DNA of 64,000 nucleotides, from positions 1 to 64,000 of the forward strand of contig NZ_JGVW01000061.1 in the NCBI RefSeq assembly GCF_000687455.2, read 5' to 3'. The position numbers and the translations under genes are program-made. Origin of the DNA: Burkholderia sp. lig30. GTDB taxonomy: Bacteria; Pseudomonadota; Gammaproteobacteria; Burkholderiales; Burkholderiaceae. The notes below the pieces were generated by a model. The model saw only the letters and a program-made list of their open reading frames with translations. It had not been told where the DNA came from and made no database searches. Below, piece after piece: positions 10,198 to 19,849 of the stretch (positions are counted from its first letter, which is position 1; every line of letters begins with the position of its first letter).

Positions 10198-12111
10198 ATG
10201 ACTGAAGGCAGCGAGAGCGCGCCGTTCGCGCTCTTGGACGATTGCGACTCGACCGCGTCCGCGCGGTCGAGCCGCTTGTACAGCGGGTTCGTGCGGGAGC
10301 GGGGGTGCACCGATCCCGCGCAACTCGATGCGGTCGACGCGGCGCTCGCGCAGGATCTGCGCGACGGCCTGCATGCGGTCGTCGTCGGCGATTACGAATT
10401 CGGACGCAACCTGCAATGGGCGCAGCCGGGCGAAGCCCCGCTGCGCTTTTTGCTGTTCGAGCGTTGCGAGCGGCTGTCGCGCGACGAGGTCGACGCGTGG
10501 CTCGCGCGGCATGACGGCGGTGCGCCGGTGCCGTCGGTCGCAGGTGTGTCGCAAGTGCGCAAGAGCGTGACGCGCGACGCGTTCGACGCGGCGATCGCGG
10601 CGGTGCACGACGCGTTGCGCGCCGGCGATTCGTATCAGATCAACTACACCTACCGGCTCCATTTCGATACGTTCGGCACGCCGCTCGCGCTGTACAGGCG
10701 CCTGCGCGCGCGTCAGCCGGTGCGTTACGGCGCGCTGATCGCGCTGCCCGGCGGACGGTGGGTCGTGTCGTGCTCGCCGGAGCTGTTCGTCGAGAAGCAG
10801 GGCGACGTGCTGCGTGCGCGGCCGATGAAGGGCACCGCGCCGCGTTCGGCCGACCCGGTGCGCGATGCCGAGGCGGCGGCGTTCCTCGCCGGCGATGCGA
10901 AGAATCGCGCCGAGAACGTGATGATCGTGGACCTGCTGCGCAACGATCTGTCGCGGATCGCGCGCACCGGCACCGTCAAGGTTCCCGCGCTGTTCTCGGT
11001 CGAGCCGTATGCGTCGGTCTGGCAGATGACGTCGACCGTCGAGGCCGGATGGCGGGACGGGACGACGTTCGCGGGGATGCTGCGCGCGCTGTTCCCGTGC
11101 GGCTCGATCACGGGCGCGCCGAAGCACCGGACGATGCAGCTGATCGACGCGATCGAGACCACGCCGCGCGGCCTTTACACCGGCACGATCGGCTGGCTCG
11201 ATGCGCCGAAGGAAGACTCCCGTCCCGCGGGAAGTCCTTTGGGCGCATCGGCAGACGTGCCGCGCGAGCCGGCGGCCGCGTGCGGCGATTTCTGCCTGTC
11301 GGTGGCGATCCGCACGCTGACGCTGGATGCGGCCGGCGCGAGCGTGCGCCGCACGGGCACGATGGGCGTCGGCGCGGGGATCGTGCTCGACAGCGTCGCC
11401 GCCGACGAATATGCGGAGTGCGAATTGAAGGCGCGTTTCCTGACCGGGGCCGACCCCGGCTTCCAGCTGTTCGAAACCACCTGCGCGTCGCGCGCGGGCG
11501 GCATCGCTCATTTCGATCGCCATCTCGCGCGCCTGCAGCGCAGCGCCGACACGTTCGGGTTCGCTTTCGATCCGGCGGCGTGTCGTGCGCAGGCCGCCGC
11601 GCGCTGTGCGGTGCTCGATGGCGACGGTCCGTACCGGATGAAGCTCGCGCTCGCGAAGGACGGCACGCTCGAGATCGTCGCGGCGCCGCTCGCGCCGTTG
11701 CCGGCGGGGCCGGTCGGCGTGCTGCTCGCGCCGGAGCACGGCTTTGCGCCGACGCATTCCGGCGACGCGCTGCTGCTGCACAAGACCACGCGCCGCGCCG
11801 ACTACGATCGCGCGTGGCAGGCGGCCGAGGCGCTCGGCTGCTTCGACATGCTGTTCTTCAACGAGCGCGGCGAACTGACGGAGGGCGGCCGCTCGAACGT
11901 GTTCGTCAAGCTCGACGGCCAGTGGGTGACCCCGCCGCTGTCGTGCGGCGTGCTGCCGGGCGTGATGCGCGGCGTGCTGCTCGACGATCCGGCGTTCGGC
12001 GCGCAGGAGCGCGTCGTGACGCGCGACGCGCTTTCGCGCGCGCAGGCACTGGTGCTGACGAACGCATTGCGCGGCCGTCTCGATGCGGTGCTCAGCCACG
12101 CGCCGCACTGA
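10198..12111 (+). CDS. pabB: fused aminodeoxychorismate synthase component I / aminodeoxychorismate lyase (PabB-PabC)
   Basis: Makes p-aminobenzoate for folate. Residues about 1-430 are the chorismate-binding PabB part (SYQINYTYRL, RPMKGTAPRS, GSITGAPKHRTMQLID). Residues about 430-637 are a PLP fold-type IV lyase (LLLHKTTRRADYD with the candidate PLP lysine, then FFNERGELTEGGRSNVF). The fusion of pabB and pabC is known in beta-proteobacteria. Residues about 335-350 carry an extra loop, APKEDSRPAGSPLGASADV, encoded by a 50-base palindrome (see the repeat entry). The gene is 10 bases after dnaJ but unrelated to it in function. Confidence 0.94.
   Translation: MTEGSESAPFALLDDCDSTASARSSRLYSGFVRERGCTDPAQLDAVDAALAQDLRDGLHAVVVGDYEFGRNLQWAQPGEAPLRFLLFERCERLSRDEVDAWLARHDGGAPVPSVAGVSQVRKSVTRDAFDAAIAAVHDALRAGDSYQINYTYRLHFDTFGTPLALYRRLRARQPVRYGALIALPGGRWVVSCSPELFVEKQGDVLRARPMKGTAPRSADPVRDAEAAAFLAGDAKNRAENVMIVDLLRNDLSRIARTGTVKVPALFSVEPYASVWQMTSTVEAGWRDGTTFAGMLRALFPCGSITGAPKHRTMQLIDAIETTPRGLYTGTIGWLDAPKEDSRPAGSPLGASADVPREPAAACGDFCLSVAIRTLTLDAAGASVRRTGTMGVGAGIVLDSVAADEYAECELKARFLTGADPGFQLFETTCASRAGGIAHFDRHLARLQRSADTFGFAFDPAACRAQAAARCAVLDGDGPYRMKLALAKDGTLEIVAAPLAPLPAGPVGVLLAPEHGFAPTHSGDALLLHKTTRRADYDRAWQAAEALGCFDMLFFNERGELTEGGRSNVFVKLDGQWVTPPLSCGVLPGVMRGVLLDDPAFGAQERVVTRDALSRAQALVLTNALRGRLDAVLSHAPH
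11200..11249 (+). repeat. in-frame palindromic insertion inside pabBC
   Basis: The arms GATGCGCC and GGCGCATC are perfect 8-base complements at the ends. The interior continues as an imperfect hairpin (AAGGA/TCCTT, GACT/AGTC, CCCG/CGGG). It shares its core with two segments of pcnB. It encodes a loop absent from typical PabB proteins and keeps the frame open. Confidence 0.7.
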
Positions 12112-12126
12112 TCGCGTCCGGCCATG

Positions 12127-12167
12127 AAAAAAGCGCGGCGTCCCGGCAACGGGCGCCGCGCTTTTTT
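12127..12167. terminator. bidirectional terminator between pabBC and panB
   Basis: The stem AGCGCGGCG pairs with CGCCGCGCT, with A6 before and T7 after. It therefore can stop both the rightward pabBC transcript and the leftward panB transcript, which converge here. Confidence 0.9.
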
Positions 12168-12207
12168 TCATCGCGCGAGGACGGCGCGCGGCTACGCGCG
12201 CACCGGA

Positions 12208-13023
12208 TCAGAACGCGTGTTCAGGGCCGGGGAACGTACCGTCCTTGACCGCGCGTACATAGGCCTCGACGGCCGCCTGGATGTTCGGCTGACCGTGCAT
12301 GAAATCCTTCACGAAGCGGGGCCGCTTGCCGGGGAAGATCCCGAGCATGTCGTGCAGCACCAGCACCTGGCCCGAGCAATCCGAGCCGGCGCCGATACCG
12401 ATCGTCGGGATCTGCAGCATCTGCGTGACCTCGGACGCGACGAGCGTCGGCACGGCTTCGAGCACGACGAGCTGCGCGCCGGCCGCCTCGATCGCACGCG
12501 CGTCGCGCAACAGTTGCGCGGCGCCTGCTTCTGTCTTGCCCTGCACCTTGAAGCCGCCGAACGCATGCACCGACTGCGGCGTCAGGCCGACGTGCGCGCA
12601 CACGGGCACCGAGCGCTCGACGAGGAAGCGCACCGTGTCGGCGAGCCATTCGCCGCCTTCGAGCTTGACCATCTGCGCGCCGGCGCGCATCAGCCTGACG
12701 GAGCTGGCGAATGCGTCGGCCGGGGTGCCGTACGTGCCGAACGGCAGGTCCGCGACGATCAGCGCGCGCGGCTGCGCGCGCGCAACGCAGGCGGTGTGAT
12801 ACGCGATGTCGTCGAGCGTGACGGGCAGCGTGGTCGTCTGGCCTTGCAGCACGTTGCCGAGCGAATCGCCGATCAACAGCGCGTCGACGCCCGCGCGGTC
12901 GAGCAGCGACGCGAAGCTCGCGTCGTAGCAGGTCAGCATCGCAATCTTCTCGCCGCTGTCGCGCATCGTCTGCAGCTTGGGCACCGTCACGGCAGGCCGA
13001 CTCGATTCCTGGAGATAGGTCAT
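12208..13023 (-). CDS. panB: 3-methyl-2-oxobutanoate hydroxymethyltransferase
   Basis: First committed step of pantothenate synthesis, using 5,10-methylene-THF. At 271 residues it is the usual length. Signature segments are [28 protein letters not shown] with the metal-binding aspartate, [16 protein letters not shown], and [15 protein letters not shown]. It is followed closely upstream by a deoxynucleoside kinase and folK on the same strand, so a folate/pantothenate transcription unit is likely. Confidence 0.97.
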   Translation of the reverse strand: MTYLQESSRPAVTVPKLQTMRDSGEKIAMLTCYDASFASLLDRAGVDALLIGDSLGNVLQGQTTTLPVTLDDIAYHTACVARAQPRALIVADLPFGTYGTPADAFASSVRLMRAGAQMVKLEGGEWLADTVRFLVERSVPVCAHVGLTPQSVHAFGGFKVQGKTEAGAAQLLRDARAIEAAGAQLVVLEAVPTLVASEVTQMLQIPTIGIGAGSDCSGQVLVLHDMLGIFPGKRPRFVKDFMHGQPNIQAAVEAYVRAVKDGTFPGPEHAF

Positions 13024-13063
13024 GAGAAATCCGGTTCGATGTATGAGGACATGGGCGGGGTGC

Positions 13064-13750
13064 TCAGCGCACCGTCTCGCCCTTGGCGAAGAATTCCTTG
13101 CGGCCGCGCATCGTCTCGATGTGTTCGACGAGCAGCGCGAGGTCTTCGGGAGATTCCTGCGGATTCAGGTGTTCCGCGGCGACCGTCAGCACCGGCGTGC
13201 GGTCGTAGTGATAGAAGAATTCGTTGTACGCGTCGCACAGCGCACGCAGGTACGCGTCGCCGATCTGCTGCTCCATCGGCAGGCCGCGCTTCTGGATCCG
13301 CGCGAACAGCACTTCGGGGCTCGCCTGAAGATACACGACGAGATCGGGCGCTGGCGCACCGGGGGCGTCGACATGCGCGGCGAGCGTGCGATACAGCTGC
13401 CACTCGTCGTCCGGCAGGTTCAGCCGGGCGAAGATATCCGTCTTCTGCGGCATGAAGTCGGCGACGACCGGCCTGCCCGTCTCCAGCGCGCCGACCAGTT
13501 CGCGCGTCTGCTGCGCGCGCTGCAGTGCGAACGACAGCTGGGTGGGCAGCGCATAGCGTGCGCTGTCGCGATAGAAGCGTTCGAGAAACGGGTTGTCCTG
13601 CGGGCGCTCGAGCAGCGGCTGCATCGACCAGCGCTCGGCGAGCAGCCCGGCGAGCGTCGTCTTGCCGGCGCCGATCGGGCCTTCGATCACGAGATAACGG
13701 TGCGGCGCGCGCAGGTCCGGCGCGGTGACGGTCAAGGGTGTCTGGTTCAT
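13064..13750 (-). CDS. deoxynucleoside kinase (deoxyadenosine/deoxyguanosine kinase family)
   Basis: Salvage phosphorylation of deoxynucleosides. It has 228 residues from the ATG at 13750 ([10 protein letters not shown]). The P-loop GPIGAGKTT is at residues 24-32. [15 protein letters not shown] carries the substrate-binding glutamate region, and [18 protein letters not shown] is the lid region of the dNK family. Its start overlaps the folK stop by 4 bases (ATGA), which sets the start. Substrate preference cannot be told from sequence alone. Confidence 0.9.
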   Translation of the reverse strand: MNQTPLTVTAPDLRAPHRYLVIEGPIGAGKTTLAGLLAERWSMQPLLERPQDNPFLERFYRDSARYALPTQLSFALQRAQQTRELVGALETGRPVVADFMPQKTDIFARLNLPDDEWQLYRTLAAHVDAPGAPAPDLVVYLQASPEVLFARIQKRGLPMEQQIGDAYLRALCDAYNEFFYHYDRTPVLTVAAEHLNPQESPEDLALLVEHIETMRGRKEFFAKGETVR

Positions 13751-14289
13751 CGGCAACGGGTCTTGTCGGCGGCTGCGGTGTCGGCGAGCACCTTCTGCAT
13801 CAGGCACTGGCAGCTCTGCACTTTTTCGATGCGCTGGCTCGCGACCGCGGCGAGAAACGCGTCGGCACGGCCGCGCGCCGGAATGTCGAGCGCCGGGTCG
13901 ATCTCGACCAGCGGCACGAGCGCGAATGCGCGGTCGGTCAGGCGCGGATGCGGCACGATCAGGTCGGGCTCCTCGATCGAATCGCTGCCGAACAGCAGGA
14001 TGTCGAGGTCGAGCGTGCGGGGCGCATTGCGGTACGGGCGCTCGCGCCCGAAGTGATGCTCGATCTGCTGGCAGAGCGCGAGCAGCTCGCGCGCGGCGAG
14101 TGTCGTGTCGACCTTGACGACGCAGTTGTAGTAGTCGTCGCCGTCCGCATCGACCGGCGCCGTGCGGTACAGGCTCGACTTGCCGAGTACCGAGATGGCG
14201 CGCTGCTGTGCGAGGCACACCACCGCGTCCTTCAAGGTCTGGCGTGCATCGCCGAGATTCGCCCCCAGCCCGAGATAAGCAACCGTCAT
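13747..14289 (-). CDS. folK: 2-amino-4-hydroxy-6-hydroxymethyldihydropteridine diphosphokinase
   Basis: Pyrophosphorylates the pterin before dihydropteroate synthesis in the folate pathway. It has 180 residues from the ATG at 14289 (MTVAYLGLGANLGD). The family signature RTLDLDILLFG and the following VPHPRLTDRAFALVPLVEI are intact. A longer reading frame runs upstream, but it overlaps pcnB out of frame and is not conserved. It is translationally coupled to the kinase downstream. Confidence 0.96.
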   Translation of the reverse strand: MTVAYLGLGANLGDARQTLKDAVVCLAQQRAISVLGKSSLYRTAPVDADGDDYYNCVVKVDTTLAARELLALCQQIEHHFGRERPYRNAPRTLDLDILLFGSDSIEEPDLIVPHPRLTDRAFALVPLVEIDPALDIPARGRADAFLAAVASQRIEKVQSCQCLMQKVLADTAAADKTRCR

Positions 14290-14320
14290 GGCATCACTTC
14301 CTGCGTCGTTCGCCCGCGCG

Positions 14321-15907
14321 TCAGTCTTCCGCGCCGGACGGGCCGCCCGACGCATCCGTTGCGTCCGTCGCGCCGTCGTCCGACTTGCGATTGCGCGCGC
14401 CGCCGCGACGGCGGCGCTTGCGGGGCGACTTGTCCTTGCTGCCGCCCTGGTTGAGCAGCGTCTCGCGCGCGGCCGCGTCGCCGTCGATGAAATCCGTCCA
14501 CCACTGCGCGACTTCCGCGTCCAGCTCGCCGGATTCGCAGCGCAACAGGAGGAAATCATACCCCGCCCTGAATCTCGGGTGTTCCAGCAGGCGCAGCGCG
14601 CTGCGGCCCGAGCGCTTATCGAGGCGCAGCTGCAGCCCCCAGATCTCGCGCATGTCGGCCGAGTAGCGCTTGTGGATCGCCAGCTTCTCGGTCTGCATGT
14701 CGAGCACGTCGTCCATCGCGCGATGTAGTGCCGGCACCGGGAATTCGCCGTCGGCCGAGTATTGCTCGAACCGCTGGCGCATGTCGTGCCACAGCAGCGT
14801 CGCGAACAGGAAGCCCGGCGACACCGGCTTGCCGGCGCGCACGCGCGCGTCGGTGTTGTTCAGCGCGAGGGTGATGAACTTCTCGCCCTGCGGCTGTTCC
14901 AGCACGACGTCGAGCAGCGGCAGCAGGCCGTGATGCAGGCCTTCCTTGCGCAGCTGCTTCAGGCACGCGAGCGCATGGCCCGACAGCAGCAGCTTCAGCA
15001 TTTCGTCGAACAGGCGCGCGGCGGGCACGTTGTTGATCAGGTCGGCCAGATCCTGGATCGGCTCGCGGGTGTGCTGCTCGATCTCGAATTCGAGCTTCGC
15101 CGCGAAGCGCACGACCCGCAGCATCCGCACCGGGTCTTCGCGGTAGCGGGTGGCCGGGTCGCCGATCATCCGCAACAGGCGCGCGCGCATGTCGGCCATC
15201 CCGTCGTGATAGTCGAGCACCGTCTGCGTGGCCGGGTCGTAGTACATCGCGTTGATCGTGAAGTCGCGGCGCGCGGCGTCCTCGTGCTGTTCGCCCCACA
15301 CGTTGTCGCGCAGCACGCGGCCGCTCGCGTCGACCGCATGGGTGCGGCGATCGAGCTCGTCGCGCTTCAGGCGCCGCGCGGGCATCGCGCCCTGGGCGTC
15401 CGCGCCTTGCGGACTCCCTGCGGGAGCGTCCTTCGGGGCGTCGACCAGCGCGCGGAACGTCGACACCTCGATCAGCTCCTGGCCGAACTGCACGTGGACG
15501 ATCTGGAAGCGGCGGCCGATCAGGCGCGCACGGCGGAACAGGCGCTGCACTTCGGTCGGCGTCGCGTCGGTCGCGACGTCGAAGTCCTTCGGCGCGATCC
15601 CGAGCAGCAGGTCGCGCACGGCACCGCCGACGATGAACGCGCGATAGCCGGCCTGCTGCAGCGTGTCGGTCACGCGCACGGCGTTCCTCGAGATCAGCGC
15701 GGGATCGATGCGGTGCACGTTCGCGGGCACGACGGTCGGCTCGTGGTTGCGTGCTTTTTTCGCGGCGGCGCCACGCGCGCCCTTCGTGCGGGGCGCGGCG
15801 GGCCGTGCCTCCCCTGCGGGAGCGTCATGCGGGGCGCCGGCGGCTTCGGTGAGCGGCTGCGGGGCAGTTTCCTGGCCGAGCAGCTTGCGGATGAATTTTT
15901 TGATCAC
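14321..15907 (-). CDS. pcnB: poly(A) polymerase
   Basis: Adds 3' poly(A) tails that promote RNA decay. It has 528 residues. The nucleotidyltransferase core has FIVGGAVRDLLLGIAPKDFDVATDATP with the GG and DxD catalytic features, followed by RRDFTINAMYYD. A basic C-terminal tail (SPRKRRRRGGARNRKSDD) is typical of PcnB rather than CCA-adding enzymes. Two short in-frame insertions, in the N-terminal extension (PHDAPAGEARP) and in the loop after STFRALVDAP (KDAPAGSPQGADAQG), come from a palindromic repeat also present in pabBC. Confidence 0.95.
   Translation of the reverse strand: MIKKFIRKLLGQETAPQPLTEAAGAPHDAPAGEARPAAPRTKGARGAAAKKARNHEPTVVPANVHRIDPALISRNAVRVTDTLQQAGYRAFIVGGAVRDLLLGIAPKDFDVATDATPTEVQRLFRRARLIGRRFQIVHVQFGQELIEVSTFRALVDAPKDAPAGSPQGADAQGAMPARRLKRDELDRRTHAVDASGRVLRDNVWGEQHEDAARRDFTINAMYYDPATQTVLDYHDGMADMRARLLRMIGDPATRYREDPVRMLRVVRFAAKLEFEIEQHTREPIQDLADLINNVPAARLFDEMLKLLLSGHALACLKQLRKEGLHHGLLPLLDVVLEQPQGEKFITLALNNTDARVRAGKPVSPGFLFATLLWHDMRQRFEQYSADGEFPVPALHRAMDDVLDMQTEKLAIHKRYSADMREIWGLQLRLDKRSGRSALRLLEHPRFRAGYDFLLLRCESGELDAEVAQWWTDFIDGDAAARETLLNQGGSKDKSPRKRRRRGGARNRKSDDGATDATDASGGPSGAED
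15402..15440 (-). repeat. in-frame palindromic insertion in pcnB, copy 2
   Basis: On the coding strand it reads CCCCGAAGGACGCTCCCGCA then GGGAGTCC. The hairpin is GGAC-TCCC/GGGA-GTCC with a small bulge. It encodes PKDAPAGSPQG in a loop that is shorter in other PcnB proteins. It is homologous to the pabBC element at 11200-11249. Confidence 0.65.
15801..15838 (-). repeat. in-frame palindromic insertion in pcnB, copy 1
   Basis: The coding strand reads GCCCCGCATGACGCTCCCGC then AGGGGAGGC, encoding APHDAPAGEA. It shares the CCCCG-N4-GACGCTCCCGCAGGG core with the copy at 15402-15440. It lies in the non-conserved N-terminal extension of pcnB. Confidence 0.6.
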
Positions 15908-15912
15908 GACGT

Positions 15913-16590
15913 TCAGAAGAGATCGAGGATGCGCCAGCCGCGGTCGCTGGCATAGGCGCGCAGCGTATCGTCGGGATTGGTCGCAATCGGGTCGGAGACT
16001 TTATCGAGCAGCGGGATGTCGTTGTGCGAGTCGCTGTAGAAATAACTGCGGGGGAAATCCTCCCAGTGCTTGCCGAGCGATGCGAGCCACGCTTCGGTGC
16101 GCACGATCTTGCCTTCGCGGTAGCTCGGGGTGCCGGTTGGCCGGCCGGTATACGGCGAATCCGGGTGGCCGTCGGTCGTCTCGACCTGGCACGCGATCAG
16201 CGTATCGACGCCGAACGCGGTCGCGATCGGCCGCGTGATGAATTCGTTGGTCGCGGTGACGATGCAGCACACGTCGCCCGCGTCGAGATGCTGGCGTACC
16301 AGCTCGAGCGCGGCGGGCAGCATCGCTGGCCGGATCACCTCGTGCATGAACTGCGCGTGCCACTCGGCGAGCTGCGCGCGCGAATATTTCGCGAGCGGCG
16401 TGAGCATCGCCGTCAGGTACGCGTGGATGTCGAGCTTGCCCGCCTTGTAGTCGGCGAAGAACTGATCGTTCTGACGCGAGAAGCTGTCTGCGTCGACGAT
16501 GCCGAGCTTCACCATGAAGCGGCCCCATTCGTGGTCGCTATCGGTCGGGATCAGCGTGTGATCGAGGTCAAAGAGTGCCAGATTAGTCAT
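15913..16590 (-). CDS. HAD-superfamily hydrolase, subfamily IB (phosphoserine-phosphatase-like)
   Basis: Predicted cytosolic phosphatase of 225 residues. Motif I is FDLDHT at residues 7-12 (nucleophile D8, acid/base D10), motif II is IVTATN, motif III the lysine in REGKIVR, and motif IV YFYSDSHNDIPLLDKV. An alternative ATG at 16599 would add MRS; I prefer the 16590 start because homologues begin directly before NLALFDLDHTL. The substrate is unknown. It lies between pcnB and hda on the same strand with short gaps. Confidence 0.85.
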   Translation of the reverse strand: MTNLALFDLDHTLIPTDSDHEWGRFMVKLGIVDADSFSRQNDQFFADYKAGKLDIHAYLTAMLTPLAKYSRAQLAEWHAQFMHEVIRPAMLPAALELVRQHLDAGDVCCIVTATNEFITRPIATAFGVDTLIACQVETTDGHPDSPYTGRPTGTPSYREGKIVRTEAWLASLGKHWEDFPRSYFYSDSHNDIPLLDKVSDPIATNPDDTLRAYASDRGWRILDLF

Positions 16591-16600
16591 GGAGCGCATT

Positions 16601-17338
16601 TTACTCGAAGCGGTTCGAACCGGCGGCCGCCGGCCATCCGCTGGCCGCGAGGCGCGCGAGCAGCGCGCGCACGAGCGGCAGCGTGACGCCGCGCTTCTGC
16701 TCGAGCGAGAAGCGGTCGAGCGCGTCGAGCAGCGCCATCAGGCTCGGCATGTCGCGGCGGAAATGGGTGAGCAGGTAGGCGGGCACGTCGTCGGCCAGCG
16801 CGACGCCGCGCTCCTTCGCCGCCTGCCGCAGCACCGCGGCCTTGGCGTCGTCGGGCACCGGCGCGAGATGGAACACGAGGCCCCAGCCGAGGCGCGTGCG
16901 CAGATCCTCGCGCACGTCGAGCGCGCGCGGCGCGGCGGGGCCGGCGACGACCAGCGCGCTCGACGGATGCGCGCGCACCTCGTTGAACAGGTTGAACAGC
17001 GCGACCTGCTGGGTCGGGTTCAGGCGGTCGCAATCGTCGACCGCATAGATCGACAGGCGCGGGTCGAACGTGAACGCGCCAAGCCCGCTTTGCGGGCCCA
17101 CGTAGCGCGCGCAGCCGGGCGGCGCTTCATGCACGAGCGCCTGCAGCAGATGGCTGCGGCCGCTGCCCGCTTCGCCCCACACGTAGAACGTGCGGTCGGC
17201 GACCGGACCTTCGGCGAGCGCGCCGTCCAGCGCGCGCAGGCGCGCGACGAGCTCCGTGTTCGCGCCGACGAAGAAGTTGTCGAACGTCGAGGGCGGCGGG
17301 GTGCCGAGATCGAGCGTCAGTTGACGGGAGGCAGTCAC
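16601..17338 (-). CDS. hda: DnaA regulatory inactivator Hda
   Basis: DnaA-like AAA+ protein that, with the sliding clamp, stimulates DnaA-ATP hydrolysis after initiation. It has 245 residues from a GTG at 17338. The N terminus reads TASRQLTLDLG, containing the QLTLDL clamp-binding motif expected at this spot, which supports the start over the longer open frame. Walker A is degenerate (GEAGSGRSHLLQAL), with Arg where Lys is normal, as in other beta-proteobacterial Hda proteins. It diverges from purM. Confidence 0.9.
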   Translation of the reverse strand: MTASRQLTLDLGTPPPSTFDNFFVGANTELVARLRALDGALAEGPVADRTFYVWGEAGSGRSHLLQALVHEAPPGCARYVGPQSGLGAFTFDPRLSIYAVDDCDRLNPTQQVALFNLFNEVRAHPSSALVVAGPAAPRALDVREDLRTRLGWGLVFHLAPVPDDAKAAVLRQAAKERGVALADDVPAYLLTHFRRDMPSLMALLDALDRFSLEQKRGVTLPLVRALLARLAASGWPAAAGSNRFE

Positions 17339-17529
17339 AATGCAGATCGGTTGGGGTGAGGCGTCCCGGGTACGATTCCCGCGCTGGGGGAGCGCGCCGC
17401 GACGGCCGTGCGCGCGGCGGCGCGCCGTGCCGGGCGCGGCTCGCGTTGCGAAGAAAACGACGACGTGTTGGACAAGATGCGATCCCTGACGATTCGATGC
17501 GGGGAATTCCGGCCACGCGGCCGGCTTCG

Positions 17530-17548
17530 GGTAAAATCGCATTTTACC
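17530..17548 (+). promoter_or_regulatory. palindrome over the purM -10 region
   Basis: GGTAAAAT-CGC-ATTTTACC is a perfect 8-base inverted repeat. Its left arm contains TAAAAT, a plausible -10, 30 bases before the purM ATG. It looks like an operator but does not match the E. coli PurR site. Confidence 0.4.
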
Positions 17549-17567
17549 GACCTTCTCGCATTCCCCC

Positions 17568-18623
<1,056 letters not shown>

Positions 18624-18667
18624 GCGGGCCTCCGGTCTCGCCGCGGCGCGTGACGCGCGCCGCATGC

Positions 18668-18704
18668 AAAAAAGCCTGGCAAGGGATTGCCGGGCTTTTT
18701 TTTT
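18668..18704 (+). terminator. purM terminator
   Basis: AGCCTGGCAA and TTGCCGGGCT form a stem with one bulge around a GGGA loop, followed by eight T. The A6 on the left makes weak function on the other strand (miaA) possible. Confidence 0.85.
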
Positions 18705-18877
18705 GCGCTGTGCCCCATCCTGAAACGGGTTGACACTTTTTCGACGAATCGAAGAGGTGCCAAGTGGAGCAAGGGATGCCCAGTCCCGAAGCCCGCGGAC
18801 AGTTGCGGATCACCGAGGCGCCCGACGCACCGCATCAGGCTGACCATCGATTGGTATTGAAGGGCCGCGCGCGGGAC

Positions 18878-19849
18878 TCAGCCAGCGGGCGCGTCGAGCA
18901 CGCGCTCCAGAGCGGCCACCGCGCGCGGGGTCGAATCCGCCGCCACGCAGTCGACGACGATCCGCTCCGGCATTGCCCGCAGCCACGTCAGTTGCCGCTT
19001 GCACAGCTGGCGCGTCGCGAACACGCCCTTGTCGCGCATCGTCCGGTAGTCGGTCAGGCCGTCGAGATACTCCCACGCCTGCCGGTAGCCGACGCAGCGC
19101 ATCGACGGCAGGCCGAGGTGCAGATCCTCGCGACGGCGCAGCCGCTCGACTTCGTCGATGAAGCCCGCTTCCAGCATCGCGTCGAAACGCTGCGCGATCC
19201 GTTCGTGCAGCACCGCGCGGTCGGACGGCTCGAGTGCGACCGGCACGAAGCGGTAGCGGGCCGCGGCGTCGTCGGCGCGAGGCGGCGCCGCGAGCAGCGC
19301 CGACATCGGCTGGCCGCTCAGCATGAAGATTTCGAGCGCGCGCTGGATGCGTTGCGCGTCGTTCGGTGCGAGCCGCGCGGCCGTCGCCGGATCGACCTGC
19401 GCGAGCCGCGCGTGGAGTGCCGGCCAGCCCTCGCGTGCGGCGTCGGCGTCGAGTTCGGCGCGCACCGCCGGGTCGGCGGCCGGGAGGTCGTTCAGGCCCT
19501 GCGTCAGCGCCTTGTAGTACAGCATCGTGCCGCCCGCGAGGAGCGGCGTGCGGCCGCGCGCGGCGATCTCGCCGATCAGGCGCAACGCGTCCGCCCGGAA
19601 TTCGGCGGCCGAATACGAATCGGCCGGGTCGATGATGTCGATCAGGTGGTGTGGCACGCGCGCGCGCTCGTCGCGGGTCGGCTTCGCGGTGCCGATGTCC
19701 ATGTCGCGGTACACGAGCGCCGAATCGACGCTGACGATCTCGATCGGCCGGCGTTCGGCCAGCGACAGCGCGGCGGCGGTCTTGCCCGACGCGGTGGGGC
19801 CGAGCAGGCACGGGATCGGGGTGGGGCGCAGATTGTCGGACACGCTCAT
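18878..19849 (-). CDS. miaA: tRNA dimethylallyltransferase
   Basis: Prenylates A37 of tRNAs that read UNN codons. It has 323 residues from the ATG at 19849 ([10 protein letters not shown]), which overlaps the mutL stop by 4 bases. The P-loop GPTASGKT is at residues 17-24. [39 protein letters not shown] and [13 protein letters not shown] are family hallmarks. The mutL-miaA pairing is common in proteobacteria. Confidence 0.97.
   Translation of the reverse strand: MSVSDNLRPTPIPCLLGPTASGKTAAALSLAERRPIEIVSVDSALVYRDMDIGTAKPTRDERARVPHHLIDIIDPADSYSAAEFRADALRLIGEIAARGRTPLLAGGTMLYYKALTQGLNDLPAADPAVRAELDADAAREGWPALHARLAQVDPATAARLAPNDAQRIQRALEIFMLSGQPMSALLAAPPRADDAAARYRFVPVALEPSDRAVLHERIAQRFDAMLEAGFIDEVERLRRREDLHLGLPSMRCVGYRQAWEYLDGLTDYRTMRDKGVFATRQLCKRQLTWLRAMPERIVVDCVAADSTPRAVAALERVLDAPAG

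Noticed and set aside
12124..13455. 443-codon plus-strand frame over panB
   Set aside because: It begins inside the terminator hairpin and mirrors panB codons.
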